Assembly (NCBI GenBank): GCA_018064855.1
Contig: JAGHUM010000061.1
Coordinates: 1-32,075 of the forward strand
Reading direction: 5' to 3'
Source of the DNA: Candidatus Physcocola equi
GTDB lineage: Bacteria; Bacteroidota; Bacteroidia; Bacteroidales; Paludibacteraceae
Length of the DNA: 32,075 nucleotides
Part shown: piece after piece, positions 25,840 to 32,075 of the stretch
How the letters are laid out: every line of letters starts with the position of its first letter
How positions within the stretch are numbered: position 1 is the stretch's first letter
Translations under genes and position numbers: made by a program
Notes under the pieces: generated by a model
The model's input: only the letters and a program-made list of their open reading frames with translations
Databases searched by the model: none
What the model was told of the DNA's origin: nothing

Positions 25840-26060
25840 TTCAATTGTCCTCCGTTATTGTGACATATTTCAGCAAGTATCTCTACGTTGTCTTCAAAAG
25901 TCTGAGTGTGAAGGACATTGTAGAACTCATTCAAATGTGACATACCTTTGAAGCGGACAAGATAGTTGTAAGCCTGCTTCTGGGTTATGCCATAAAATCT
26001 TGCAAATTCAGAAACAATTGCAATGGTGAATTTTAATATATTAGACTCACGTTTCGACAT
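25836..26060 (-). CDS. DUF3791 protein (candidate antitoxin/partner)
   Basis: The 74-residue product matches DUF3791: an N-terminal helical block (FTIAIVSEFARFYGITQKQAYNYLVRF), a KGMSHLNEFYNVLHTQTFEDNVEIL core and the Gly-rich end NNGG. Proteins of this family are commonly the first gene of DUF3790/3791/3990 clusters. The ITQKQAYNYL segment resembles a short helix-turn-helix, so DNA binding is possible but not shown. It overlaps the DUF3990 gene by four bases, and a perfect -7 element lies upstream at 26103-26110. Confidence 0.82.
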   Translation of the reverse strand: MSKRESNILKFTIAIVSEFARFYGITQKQAYNYLVRFKGMSHLNEFYNVLHTQTFEDNVEILAEICHNNGGQLK

Positions 26061-26102
26061 AATTGACTATAGCATTATTCTGGGTTTGTCGTTCTTTGAA
26101 CG

Positions 26103-26110
26103 CAAAGGTA
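26103..26110 (-). promoter_or_regulatory. -7 element for the DUF3791/DUF3990 operon
   Basis: On the minus strand 26110-26103 reads TACCTTTG, the commonest Bacteroidota -7 sequence. A good TTTG -33 element is not visible at the usual spacing. The predicted leader before ATG 26060 is about 36 bases. The element separates this operon from the Nudix gene upstream. Confidence 0.6.
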
Positions 26111-26179
26111 CGATTTTTTCTTTAATACAATCACTTAATGCCATGAAACATGCATTTTTAAAATAACTTTGTTGTATGA

Positions 26180-26599
26180 TTACGCTTTTTCTGACTTTCT
26201 CTCTATTAATTTTGCTACAATTGGCACGTCGGCGGCAGCCCAGTCAAGGGATTTCAAATCCAATGGTTGCAGCCAGCGTGAAGCTTGATGTTCATTCATG
26301 GTAAAGGAACGACCATTTATCGGTGTGCAGAAGTAGGCGGACATCGTGATACGGAAATCAGGGTATTCATGATCGACTGTGACAAGGTGACGATCCACAG
26401 AAATTTCCATATCCATTTCCTCCCTGATTTCGCGTCGGAGAGCGGCTTCTGGAGTCTCCCCCTGTTCAATTTTGCCTCCAGGGAACTCCCACTTAAAACT
26501 AGTGTAATCAAATTTCGTCCGTCCACGTTGCATGCAAAGGATTTCGCCTTCATGCAGGATAACGGCGGCTACGACAAGGTGATGTTTCTTTGATTGCAT
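26180..26599 (-). CDS. Nudix hydrolase, MutT/NudG-like
   Basis: The 139-residue product has the MutT/NudG layout: VAAVILHEGEILCMQR, then WEFPGGKIEQGE, and the DWAAADVPIV end of nucleotide-handling Nudix proteins. The Nudix box runs from G42: G, five residues, E48, seven residues, R56-E57-I58-R59-E60-E61-M62-D63-M64. The catalytic glutamates are kept, but the conserved glycine near the end is D63. It likely hydrolyses an (oxidised or modified) nucleoside triphosphate to the monophosphate. It starts 15 bases after the helicase gene, so it is probably the last gene of the HNH/helicase operon, and may act on nucleotides produced or targeted by it. Confidence 0.9.
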   Translation of the reverse strand: MQSKKHHLVVAAVILHEGEILCMQRGRTKFDYTSFKWEFPGGKIEQGETPEAALRREIREEMDMEISVDRHLVTVDHEYPDFRITMSAYFCTPINGRSFTMNEHQASRWLQPLDLKSLDWAAADVPIVAKLIERKSEKA

Positions 26600-26614
26600 A
26601 TATTACGGTGATAC

Positions 26615-29600
26615 TTATACTGCACTTAAAAAATTTGGTAGAATTGGTTGATGCATCTGCCAGTTAATTTTCATTGGTTTATCCCCTTTTGAACGAATAT
26701 AGTCAACAAGACCAAAACAAATAAATGGGCAGGTATTCCCGTAACCATCTTTCTTATTTTCTCGTACGAAAAGAAGGAATTTCTTTCCATTCTTTTTTTG
26801 TTCAATAAAACGACTGCCTTTTCCCTGATGCGAATCGGTATTCTGAGATTCCCAGCGAAACTCATATTCGCTTACAACGTAATCGTTATACATAGTTTCA
26901 GCCGAGAAATCCTTGTCTGACTTATTTAACGTAACGAAAAAAAGCTCAGTATTCAGTTCTTCTATATTAAACACACCTGCAACCGATCCTTGCATTTTCT
27001 TTTCTGCTGTCTGCCTGCCGAAAATGGTAAACACCTCTTCACGGGTATAACACCCATATTGTTCAAGGCACATGGGCATTCCTTCTCCTACCGAAAAGGT
27101 TTTTGTTTCCAGATTAGAAATTAGATACTCTGTAAGTTCTAAAATTTCTGAGACGAAAATGGGATAATCAGCCAGACGACATAGCGCCTCTTGTATATTA
27201 TCAACGCCTACTTTACTTATCTTATCTCCAAAAAGGCTATAATAGAGCATCACTGCATACGTTTGTTCCATATCATCATTGTAATCATATTTCCCATTAG
27301 CATTCATAACCTTTCGAACATAATTGAGATACGAGACACTATTCACATGTACAAGGTTTCCAATACCTTTTGTGAAACGTTTGGTATTTTCATCCTCCAC
27401 ATACTGACACATACCCGCTTCCTGTTTTAAGCTAGACCAACAACTTCCACCTTTATAGATTAATCGTATATCCTGACCATTGTTGGCTACAAATTCTCCG
27501 AGTTTAGGAATATGAGTGTAAGCTCGTAATTCTTTAACTAGGCGAGCTCTATTGTAGATTGCAGCTTTGATATTCTGCAACACATATTCCTGAGCCTTCT
27601 CCTCCATATGAATCGTACAGCCATGAGGAAGAAAAGTAAAGCCATTTTTCACCTGATCTACAACACTTTTATCAGGTCTCGTCAAGAGACTACGGAAACG
27701 GCTAGAAAAATCATACTTCTGGTTAACCTGTGCCACGAAATCAAAAACCACAAGTTGTTGTTTCCCAGGATACAAACGAAGACCTCTTCCCAATTGCTGA
27801 AGGAAGATAGTCAACGATTCAGTAGGTCGCAGGAACATTACTGTATCAACCGCAGGAATGTCAACACCTTCGTTGAATATATCCACAACAAAAAGATAGT
27901 TGATCTCTCCATTAGCCAATTCTTTGTTCAGTTTATTTCTTTCTTCATCATTATCTGATGTCAAGTATGCTGCTTTCAACCCAAGCTGACAGAACTCTTC
28001 AGCCATATATTGAGCATGTTTCTTCGTCGCGCAAAAACCTAAAGCACAGCACTTTGTTTCGTCTGCCAAATAATACTGTAAGCTTTTAACTATTAGTCCA
28101 ACACGTTCTCGATTACACAGTCTTTCTGTTAATCTGGTTGCCACATATCGATCTCCTTGCATCAATTCATCGTCTGTGAGGTCAGTATCATCACTGATAC
28201 AGAGATATTGGAAAGGTGTCAACAATCCTTCATCAAGAGCTTTAGGCAATCGGATTTCAGCACTAATTTGATTATTGAAATCAGGAAGTAGGCTTTCGCC
28301 ATCCATTCGTTCAGGGGTTGCGGTTAAGCCAACCAACAAACGAGGAGCAAATTTATCAAGAATCCTGCGATAACTATCCGCCACAAGGTGATGAGCCTCG
28401 TCTATCACAATGTAGTCATAAAAATCATCAGGCAAATCACGAAAGATTGAATCAAATTTAGAATTAAATGTTTGAACGGAAACGAACAAATGATCAATTC
28501 CATTTACTGGACGTGAATCTCCCACCCAAACATCTCCGAAATTTGCGTCTTGCAACACGCTTCGATATGTCTTTCTTGACTGCTTTAATATTTCCTGACG
28601 ATGAGCCACAAACAACAATCTATGCTTACCATCAGTTTTCTCTGTAAAGACTTTGTAATCAAATGCCGAAATAACTGTTTTACCTGTCCCTGTGGCAGCA
28701 ACGATTAGGTTCCGATACACACCAGCTTCACGAATCACAGCAAGTTTATCAAGAATCTGTTTCTGATGAGGAAGTATCGTGTACTTACACAGAACGTCTG
28801 TAGCCAATTTCGGTTCTCTTATTTTCAGAAGTTCGCTGTAGAGTTTTTCTACTCCTCCAACTCGGAAATCTTCAAAATTATGGCTATTCCAATAAATGTC
28901 AAAAGTCGCAAGTGCAGCATTAATGATATGGGGGTTTTCAACGTTAGTAACACGAATATTCCACTCCAAGCCATCTGTCTGAGCTGATTTCGAAAGATTA
29001 CTTGAACCAATGTAAGCTGTACTAAATCCTGAATTTCGTTCAAAAATGTAGGATTTAGCATGCAAACGTTCTATCTCCGTATTATATGAGATACGGATTT
29101 CCGTATTTGGAAGACCTGCCAATCGTTCTACAGCCTTAGCATCTGTCACTCCGCAATAAGTTGTTGTTATAATTCGCAACTTGTGTCCTTCCTGTTCACA
29201 AAAACGCTTAAGATGTTCATAAATAAGATTCACACCCGACAACTTCAGAAAAGATACAATCATGCAGATATTATCAGCACTCTCAATATCACGTTCTATC
29301 TCACTACTCAACGATATAGGGCTTTGTCCTCCTGTAAACAGATTACTGCTTCTAAACCCGCTTAAAGGACGAAGTAAAGTTCCATTGGTGGACGTCAATC
29401 GCACATCTTCTTGTTTGGACAACACTGCAGACAATTTCTTTTTATCATCAACAATTTTCTCTTCGTCATCTTCACCAAGAAATTCAATCAACCTATTAAC
29501 AAACGCCACTCGTTCCTCTGCTGATAAATCTTCATTAGAAAGACGATTTCGTATAATACGACTAAGGTGATCTGTCAGCATGATAGGAGATTCCGCCTCA

Positions 29601-29707
29601 TCAATATCATCTTTTTTACATACCAACCCAAACGCAGTCGCCTCCAACATGTTTTGATTCAGTTCATCTGTTATCAAATTTTCGTATGTTCCTTCTATTA
29701 AATTCAT
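26615..29707 (-). CDS. PLD-like nuclease, DEAH helicase and DUF3427 fusion protein
   Basis: This 1030-residue protein has three parts. About residues 125-290 form a phospholipase D-like nuclease domain: LHAKSYIF with H216 and K218, then IGSSNLS with N237. The usual aspartate after the HxK is a glutamate. About 310-660 is an SF2 helicase: motif I AATGTGKT ending K343-T344, motif II DEAH at 436-439, motif III LTATPER, and motif VI QQLGRGLR at 637-644. About 670-1020 matches the DUF3427 region. One HxK site per chain implies a dimer for cleavage. The combination is known from scattered genomes and fits an ATP-driven DNA-processing enzyme, probably anti-invader. It starts 19 bases after the HNH gene and ends 15 bases before the Nudix gene. 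Confidence 0.9.
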   Translation of the reverse strand: MNLIEGTYENLITDELNQNMLEATAFGLVCKKDDIDEAESPIMLTDHLSRIIRNRLSNEDLSAEERVAFVNRLIEFLGEDDEEKIVDDKKKLSAVLSKQEDVRLTSTNGTLLRPLSGFRSSNLFTGGQSPISLSSEIERDIESADNICMIVSFLKLSGVNLIYEHLKRFCEQEGHKLRIITTTYCGVTDAKAVERLAGLPNTEIRISYNTEIERLHAKSYIFERNSGFSTAYIGSSNLSKSAQTDGLEWNIRVTNVENPHIINAALATFDIYWNSHNFEDFRVGGVEKLYSELLKIREPKLATDVLCKYTILPHQKQILDKLAVIREAGVYRNLIVAATGTGKTVISAFDYKVFTEKTDGKHRLLFVAHRQEILKQSRKTYRSVLQDANFGDVWVGDSRPVNGIDHLFVSVQTFNSKFDSIFRDLPDDFYDYIVIDEAHHLVADSYRRILDKFAPRLLVGLTATPERMDGESLLPDFNNQISAEIRLPKALDEGLLTPFQYLCISDDTDLTDDELMQGDRYVATRLTERLCNRERVGLIVKSLQYYLADETKCCALGFCATKKHAQYMAEEFCQLGLKAAYLTSDNDEERNKLNKELANGEINYLFVVDIFNEGVDIPAVDTVMFLRPTESLTIFLQQLGRGLRLYPGKQQLVVFDFVAQVNQKYDFSSRFRSLLTRPDKSVVDQVKNGFTFLPHGCTIHMEEKAQEYVLQNIKAAIYNRARLVKELRAYTHIPKLGEFVANNGQDIRLIYKGGSCWSSLKQEAGMCQYVEDENTKRFTKGIGNLVHVNSVSYLNYVRKVMNANGKYDYNDDMEQTYAVMLYYSLFGDKISKVGVDNIQEALCRLADYPIFVSEILELTEYLISNLETKTFSVGEGMPMCLEQYGCYTREEVFTIFGRQTAEKKMQGSVAGVFNIEELNTELFFVTLNKSDKDFSAETMYNDYVVSEYEFRWESQNTDSHQGKGSRFIEQKKNGKKFLLFVRENKKDGYGNTCPFICFGLVDYIRSKGDKPMKINWQMHQPILPNFLSAV

Positions 29708-29726
29708 ATCCTTTTTTCTATAGTCC

Positions 29727-30554
29727 TTATCCTACGAACAAATCTCTATGCTTGGACAGCAATTTTTGACTTGGCATAAAACGTATAGGAAGCTTAATCT
29801 TCTTCCCTTCAAAATTGCCAAAATATTCTTTTACCACCTCGTTTGAAAAATAATCTTTTATATCTCTACTAACAACCATTCGATAGTTTTCGTCAAAAGT
29901 TATGAGATGCTTATCAAAAGCTGCATCATATGTGGCACTCAGGCAAAGACCATTTTCTGGATTCATTCTATTACTTTTATCATCCGCCCATGCAACAATA
30001 TGGCTGGCTATAAGCAATTGAGGGACATTGATACCTGTAATACAACATTTATTATCATAATTCAACAACACCATCCTACGGAAATAGTTTTGTCCAAGCC
30101 TTTCCCTCTTTTTAACCTCAACATCCTTTCCTTCCTTATTAATCTTAAAAAATTGACACAGTTCATCTGACACCTTTGCACCCGCTGAAAGATTTCGAAC
30201 AATTGTATCTGCTTTCTTTTCCTCAACATCTTGTCTATAATAGTTCATAAGCTGTTTCACTGCAGCCGAGCAGAAACGTTTTCCTGGATAGCTTACTTGA
30301 TTTGGTGCTATATTCCGAAAAATCGAATCCTCACCTTTTATGAACAAACTTTGCTGAGAACACACGAAATTGACAATTCGAGTTATCAGAAAAGGATCCT
30401 CTATCGTGAGAATTGACTGACCATTTAAGCCGAAAACATCACAATATTCAAACATTTGGTCAATAATACGAATTGCTGTTATATAGCTCTTCGCTGTGCC
30501 ATTTTTACTGTTATAAACAGCAAAAACATAATCCTCAAAACCTTTTTGTGTCAT
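29727..30554 (-). CDS. HNH endonuclease (HNH_2 type)
   Basis: The 275-residue protein ends in an HNH nuclease domain of the HNH_2 kind: KCCITGINVPQLLIASHIVAW with C170, C171 and H185, followed by NRMNPENGLCLSATYDAAFD with N198, N201, D210 and D214. Residues 1-120 form a helical N-terminal domain whose GTAKSYITAIRIIDQMFEY segment recalls the SAM-like DNA-binding fold at the start of tyrosine recombinases, though similarity is weak. Residues 120-165 link the two. It probably binds and cuts DNA. It is the first gene of the HNH-helicase-Nudix run, 19 bases upstream of the helicase gene. No methyltransferase is seen nearby. Confidence 0.88.
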   Translation of the reverse strand: MTQKGFEDYVFAVYNSKNGTAKSYITAIRIIDQMFEYCDVFGLNGQSILTIEDPFLITRIVNFVCSQQSLFIKGEDSIFRNIAPNQVSYPGKRFCSAAVKQLMNYYRQDVEEKKADTIVRNLSAGAKVSDELCQFFKINKEGKDVEVKKRERLGQNYFRRMVLLNYDNKCCITGINVPQLLIASHIVAWADDKSNRMNPENGLCLSATYDAAFDKHLITFDENYRMVVSRDIKDYFSNEVVKEYFGNFEGKKIKLPIRFMPSQKLLSKHRDLFVG

Positions 30555-30665
30555 AGAAATATATTGTACAATTCCGACTTTTATCTTATTTCATAATTTT
30601 GTTTTTGCAAACTCACATTACCAAAAATTGAATCAAGGGTAACTTTTCTTACCACCATTTCTCTA

Positions 30666-30917
30666 TCACAACACCACATCCAGCCAAATCCCATAAATAT
30701 CTTTGCTTTCTTTTTCACATACAGCAAAGCACTCGTCCATAAGTCGGTTGTAAACAGCGCACTCTTCAAGAGAAAACGTTTTACCACCTTCGCAGCTGAC
30801 ATAACTTTCAAACATATCATCGGGATGGAAACTCAGATTTCGTTCCGACGACAAATGACGGAAAAACTTCTCCACTTCCTCTGCATTTTCTATATGGGAA
30901 TTGCTATCATATAGCAT
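30666..30917 (-). CDS. Small acidic hypothetical protein
   Basis: The frame runs to an ATG at 30935, but I prefer ATG 30917 (83 residues) because a -7-like element overlaps the region further up. The product is acidic, with ENAEEVEKFFRHLSSE, FHPDDMFESYV and LMDECFAVCEKESKDIYGI blocks. A similar layout (an opening helix, FHPDD, and a C-terminal NRLM..CF.VCE..DIY helix) is familiar from small uncharacterised Bacteroidota proteins. It sits about 110 bases before the HNH gene on the same strand, so it could belong to that unit. Function unknown. Confidence 0.7.
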   Translation of the reverse strand: MLYDSNSHIENAEEVEKFFRHLSSERNLSFHPDDMFESYVSCEGGKTFSLEECAVYNRLMDECFAVCEKESKDIYGIWLDVVL

Positions 30918-30932
30918 TGATGATGCACTAAA

Positions 30933-30940
30933 CAAATACT
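30933..30940 (-). promoter_or_regulatory. Weak -7-like element before the small acidic gene
   Basis: On the minus strand 30940-30933 reads AGTATTTG, which matches the TTTG half of the consensus but has AG for TA. A CAAT at 30963-30966 would give a -33-like ATTG at 22 bp. It is weak but fits the ATG at 30917. Confidence 0.3.
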
Positions 30941-31293
30941 AAATGAAATGTAAATTTAATTACAATTTTCTCATTTTTCAACTAAATACCAAATTTTCAT
31001 CATCATGTTTTTCATTCAAACAAGTCGTCCATCGTAATGGTGCTTTGTATATGATGGCTATACATGTTACTGGTCAAGCCATACGTGGTGACCAAAGTAG
31101 GATGAATAGATTCTTTGCACTTGGAAAGTTTGACAACGCTATTTTGCCAAATCGCGCAAAACAGGCGTCTATATACGAGATGAGCAAGTACATTGCAAGC
31201 GCTTACTTATATATAGACACAATTATTTTCGTATTTTTGCGGAACAAATTATTTCAAATCATTGCCAACCATACCAAAATCATCCTTAATCGT
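30941..31293 (+). other. Gap without a confident gene; AT-rich, with a palindrome
   Basis: An open frame crosses this stretch in phase with the secreted protein, but its translation has no signal peptide or family pattern before residue 118 and the composition is unlike a gene. It holds an inverted repeat, GTCTATATA (31167-31175) with TATATAGAC (31210-31218) plus an inner AAGTA/TACTT pair, and the -7 element at 31232. I see nothing else in it. Confidence 0.5.
31232..31239 (+). promoter_or_regulatory. -7 element for the secreted EF-hand-like protein
   Basis: TATTTTTG is a perfect match to TAnnTTTG. The upstream -33 region (TATA at 31208-31211) is poor. The predicted start at about 31246 supports the ATG at 31294 over the long upstream frame. 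Confidence 0.5.
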
Positions 31294-32022
31294 ATGTTTA
31301 ATAAATTCTTATCTACTTTTCATTGCGCAAAAGTCTGCAAAAGAATCCTGTTGGGCTCTTTGCTCGGTTTGTGCGGCGCAGCCACTGCCGGCACATCGGT
31401 TTCGTTCGTAAAAACAGGAGCATCCGCAACGGACATGGTGCCCCAAGGCTATATTCTTGAGTCGGAATCGAAAGGCGACATAAACAAAGACGGTATTGAA
31501 GACATGGTGGTTGTACTTTCGTCGGGCAAGACTTACTGCGACTCCACTTTTACTGCGGTCTATTTAGGGATGCCTGCCAACGAATACCGCTTGTTCGCAG
31601 TTTACCGTGAAGGGGCCGGCTGCACGGAAATGGATGAAGGCGAAAGCAGTTTCAATGGCGACAATATTCATTCGTATCGTTCGAGTTTTTCGGTGGAGAT
31701 CACCTCAAAAGGACTTATCAGTTACAAGGAAAATTGGCAATTTGCTGTAGGATGCCATACAAACAGCACCGACACCTGGCTTTTCCGCTTCCAAAACGGA
31801 GACCTCTACTGCATTGGTTCGGAGAGCAAAAGCATCTGCACCTGGGGCGGAAGTGCCGAATATGGTTCGGGGAACAGTTGCAACTACCTGACCCACAAGA
31901 AATATGAGTACGACATCGAGCACTACAGCCAGAAAAACGGTAAATGGATCACCGATGCGAATCTGAAGCCATACACCAGGCCTTCGTTGGTGCAACCCAC
32001 TCCAGACCCATCCAAGCAATAA
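31294..32022 (+). CDS. Secreted protein with an EF-hand-like calcium loop
   Basis: I chose ATG 31294 (242 residues): it is followed by a Lys/Arg-bearing n-region and a hydrophobic core, ILLGSLLGLCGAATA, with likely cleavage before GTS, and a -7 element lies 55 bases upstream. In the mature part GDINKDGIEDMVVVL (about residues 58-72) is a DxNxDGxxD calcium loop of the kind seen in dockerins and FG-GAP/VCBS repeats. The rest is beta-rich with repeated Cys and Trp residues (for example CIGSESKSICTWGGS and GSGNSCNYL), suggesting disulfides in the periplasm or at the surface. The exact family is not recognised. The C-terminus is proline-rich (TPDPSKQ). Confidence 0.75.
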   Translation: MFNKFLSTFHCAKVCKRILLGSLLGLCGAATAGTSVSFVKTGASATDMVPQGYILESESKGDINKDGIEDMVVVLSSGKTYCDSTFTAVYLGMPANEYRLFAVYREGAGCTEMDEGESSFNGDNIHSYRSSFSVEITSKGLISYKENWQFAVGCHTNSTDTWLFRFQNGDLYCIGSESKSICTWGGSAEYGSGNSCNYLTHKKYEYDIEHYSQKNGKWITDANLKPYTRPSLVQPTPDPSKQ

Positions 32023-32075
32023 GGGCTCGCATCCCCGGAAACAGGCAGGAGGGACACCTCCCAGAAAACAAAAAA

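Noticed and set aside
26164-26171. TAACTTTG on the plus strand
   Set aside because: Perfect -7 match, but no plus-strand gene follows; it would read antisense into the Nudix gene and has no supporting -33 element.
30581-30820. 79-codon minus-strand frame overlapping the small acidic gene
   Set aside because: Overlaps the better-looking 83-residue frame in another phase and has no recognisable pattern.
30943-31293. N-terminal extension of the secreted protein by 117 codons
   Set aside because: It would lie before the predicted promoter and place a signal peptide in the interior of the protein; ATG 31294 fits better.
32048-32061. GGAGG/CCTCC hairpin after the secreted protein
   Set aside because: Only five pairs and followed by A-rich, not T-rich, sequence up to the window edge, so it cannot be called a terminator.
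1-32075. CRISPR arrays, tRNA/rRNA genes, insertion sequences and phage genes
   Set aside because: No regularly spaced repeats, cloverleaf or rRNA pattern, transposase or integrase could be seen on either strand.

Overview
The window reads as chromosomal DNA of a member of the Bacteroidota, most likely order Bacteroidales (Prevotella/Bacteroides-like). Three things support this: many genes sit behind the Bacteroidota-type promoter (TTTG, about 20 bp, TAnnTTTG); most starts have no purine-rich Shine-Dalgarno; and a PorP/SprF-like gusB-style outer-membrane gene and a complex I operon without nuoEFG are both typical of this phylum. The genus cannot be fixed from the sequence alone.

Layout. 1-287: 5' part of a PorP/SprF-like protein (minus). 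562-4232: purB, an MsbA-type ABC exporter and a small helical protein (plus), ending in an 18-bp perfect hairpin terminator. 4332-9293: a minus-strand block with a patatin/beta-barrel protein followed by a CrtI/RetSat-like FAD oxidoreductase, and upstream of these a pair of half-size chromate-family transporters. 9294-9932: a long A-rich gap with a structured leader. 9933-20070: a compact ten-gene complex I operon, nuoA-B-CD-H-I-J-K-L-M-N, closed by a strong terminator. 20176-25016: a UPF0104-type membrane protein, prs (PRPP synthetase), an acyl-CoA ligase and a lipoprotein. 25130-30935: an AT-rich minus-strand accessory island. 31294-32022: a secreted protein with an EF-hand-like loop.

How the genes work together. 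The nuo operon encodes the whole membrane arm plus the quinone-reducing connecting module, but no NADH-oxidising module, so its electron donor must come from elsewhere (ferredoxin, flavodoxin or an unlinked module). purB and prs are nucleotide housekeeping genes. The accessory island holds two adjacent candidate systems. One is HNH nuclease, PLD-nuclease/DEAH-helicase/DUF3427 and Nudix hydrolase with very short spacers, which looks like an anti-invader module. The other is a three-gene, overlapping DUF3791 / DUF3990 (ADP-ribosyltransferase-like) / small-protein operon, which looks like a toxin-antitoxin or effector-immunity unit. These two are the best candidates here for an undescribed system. 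All functional statements are from reading the sequence; no database search was run.
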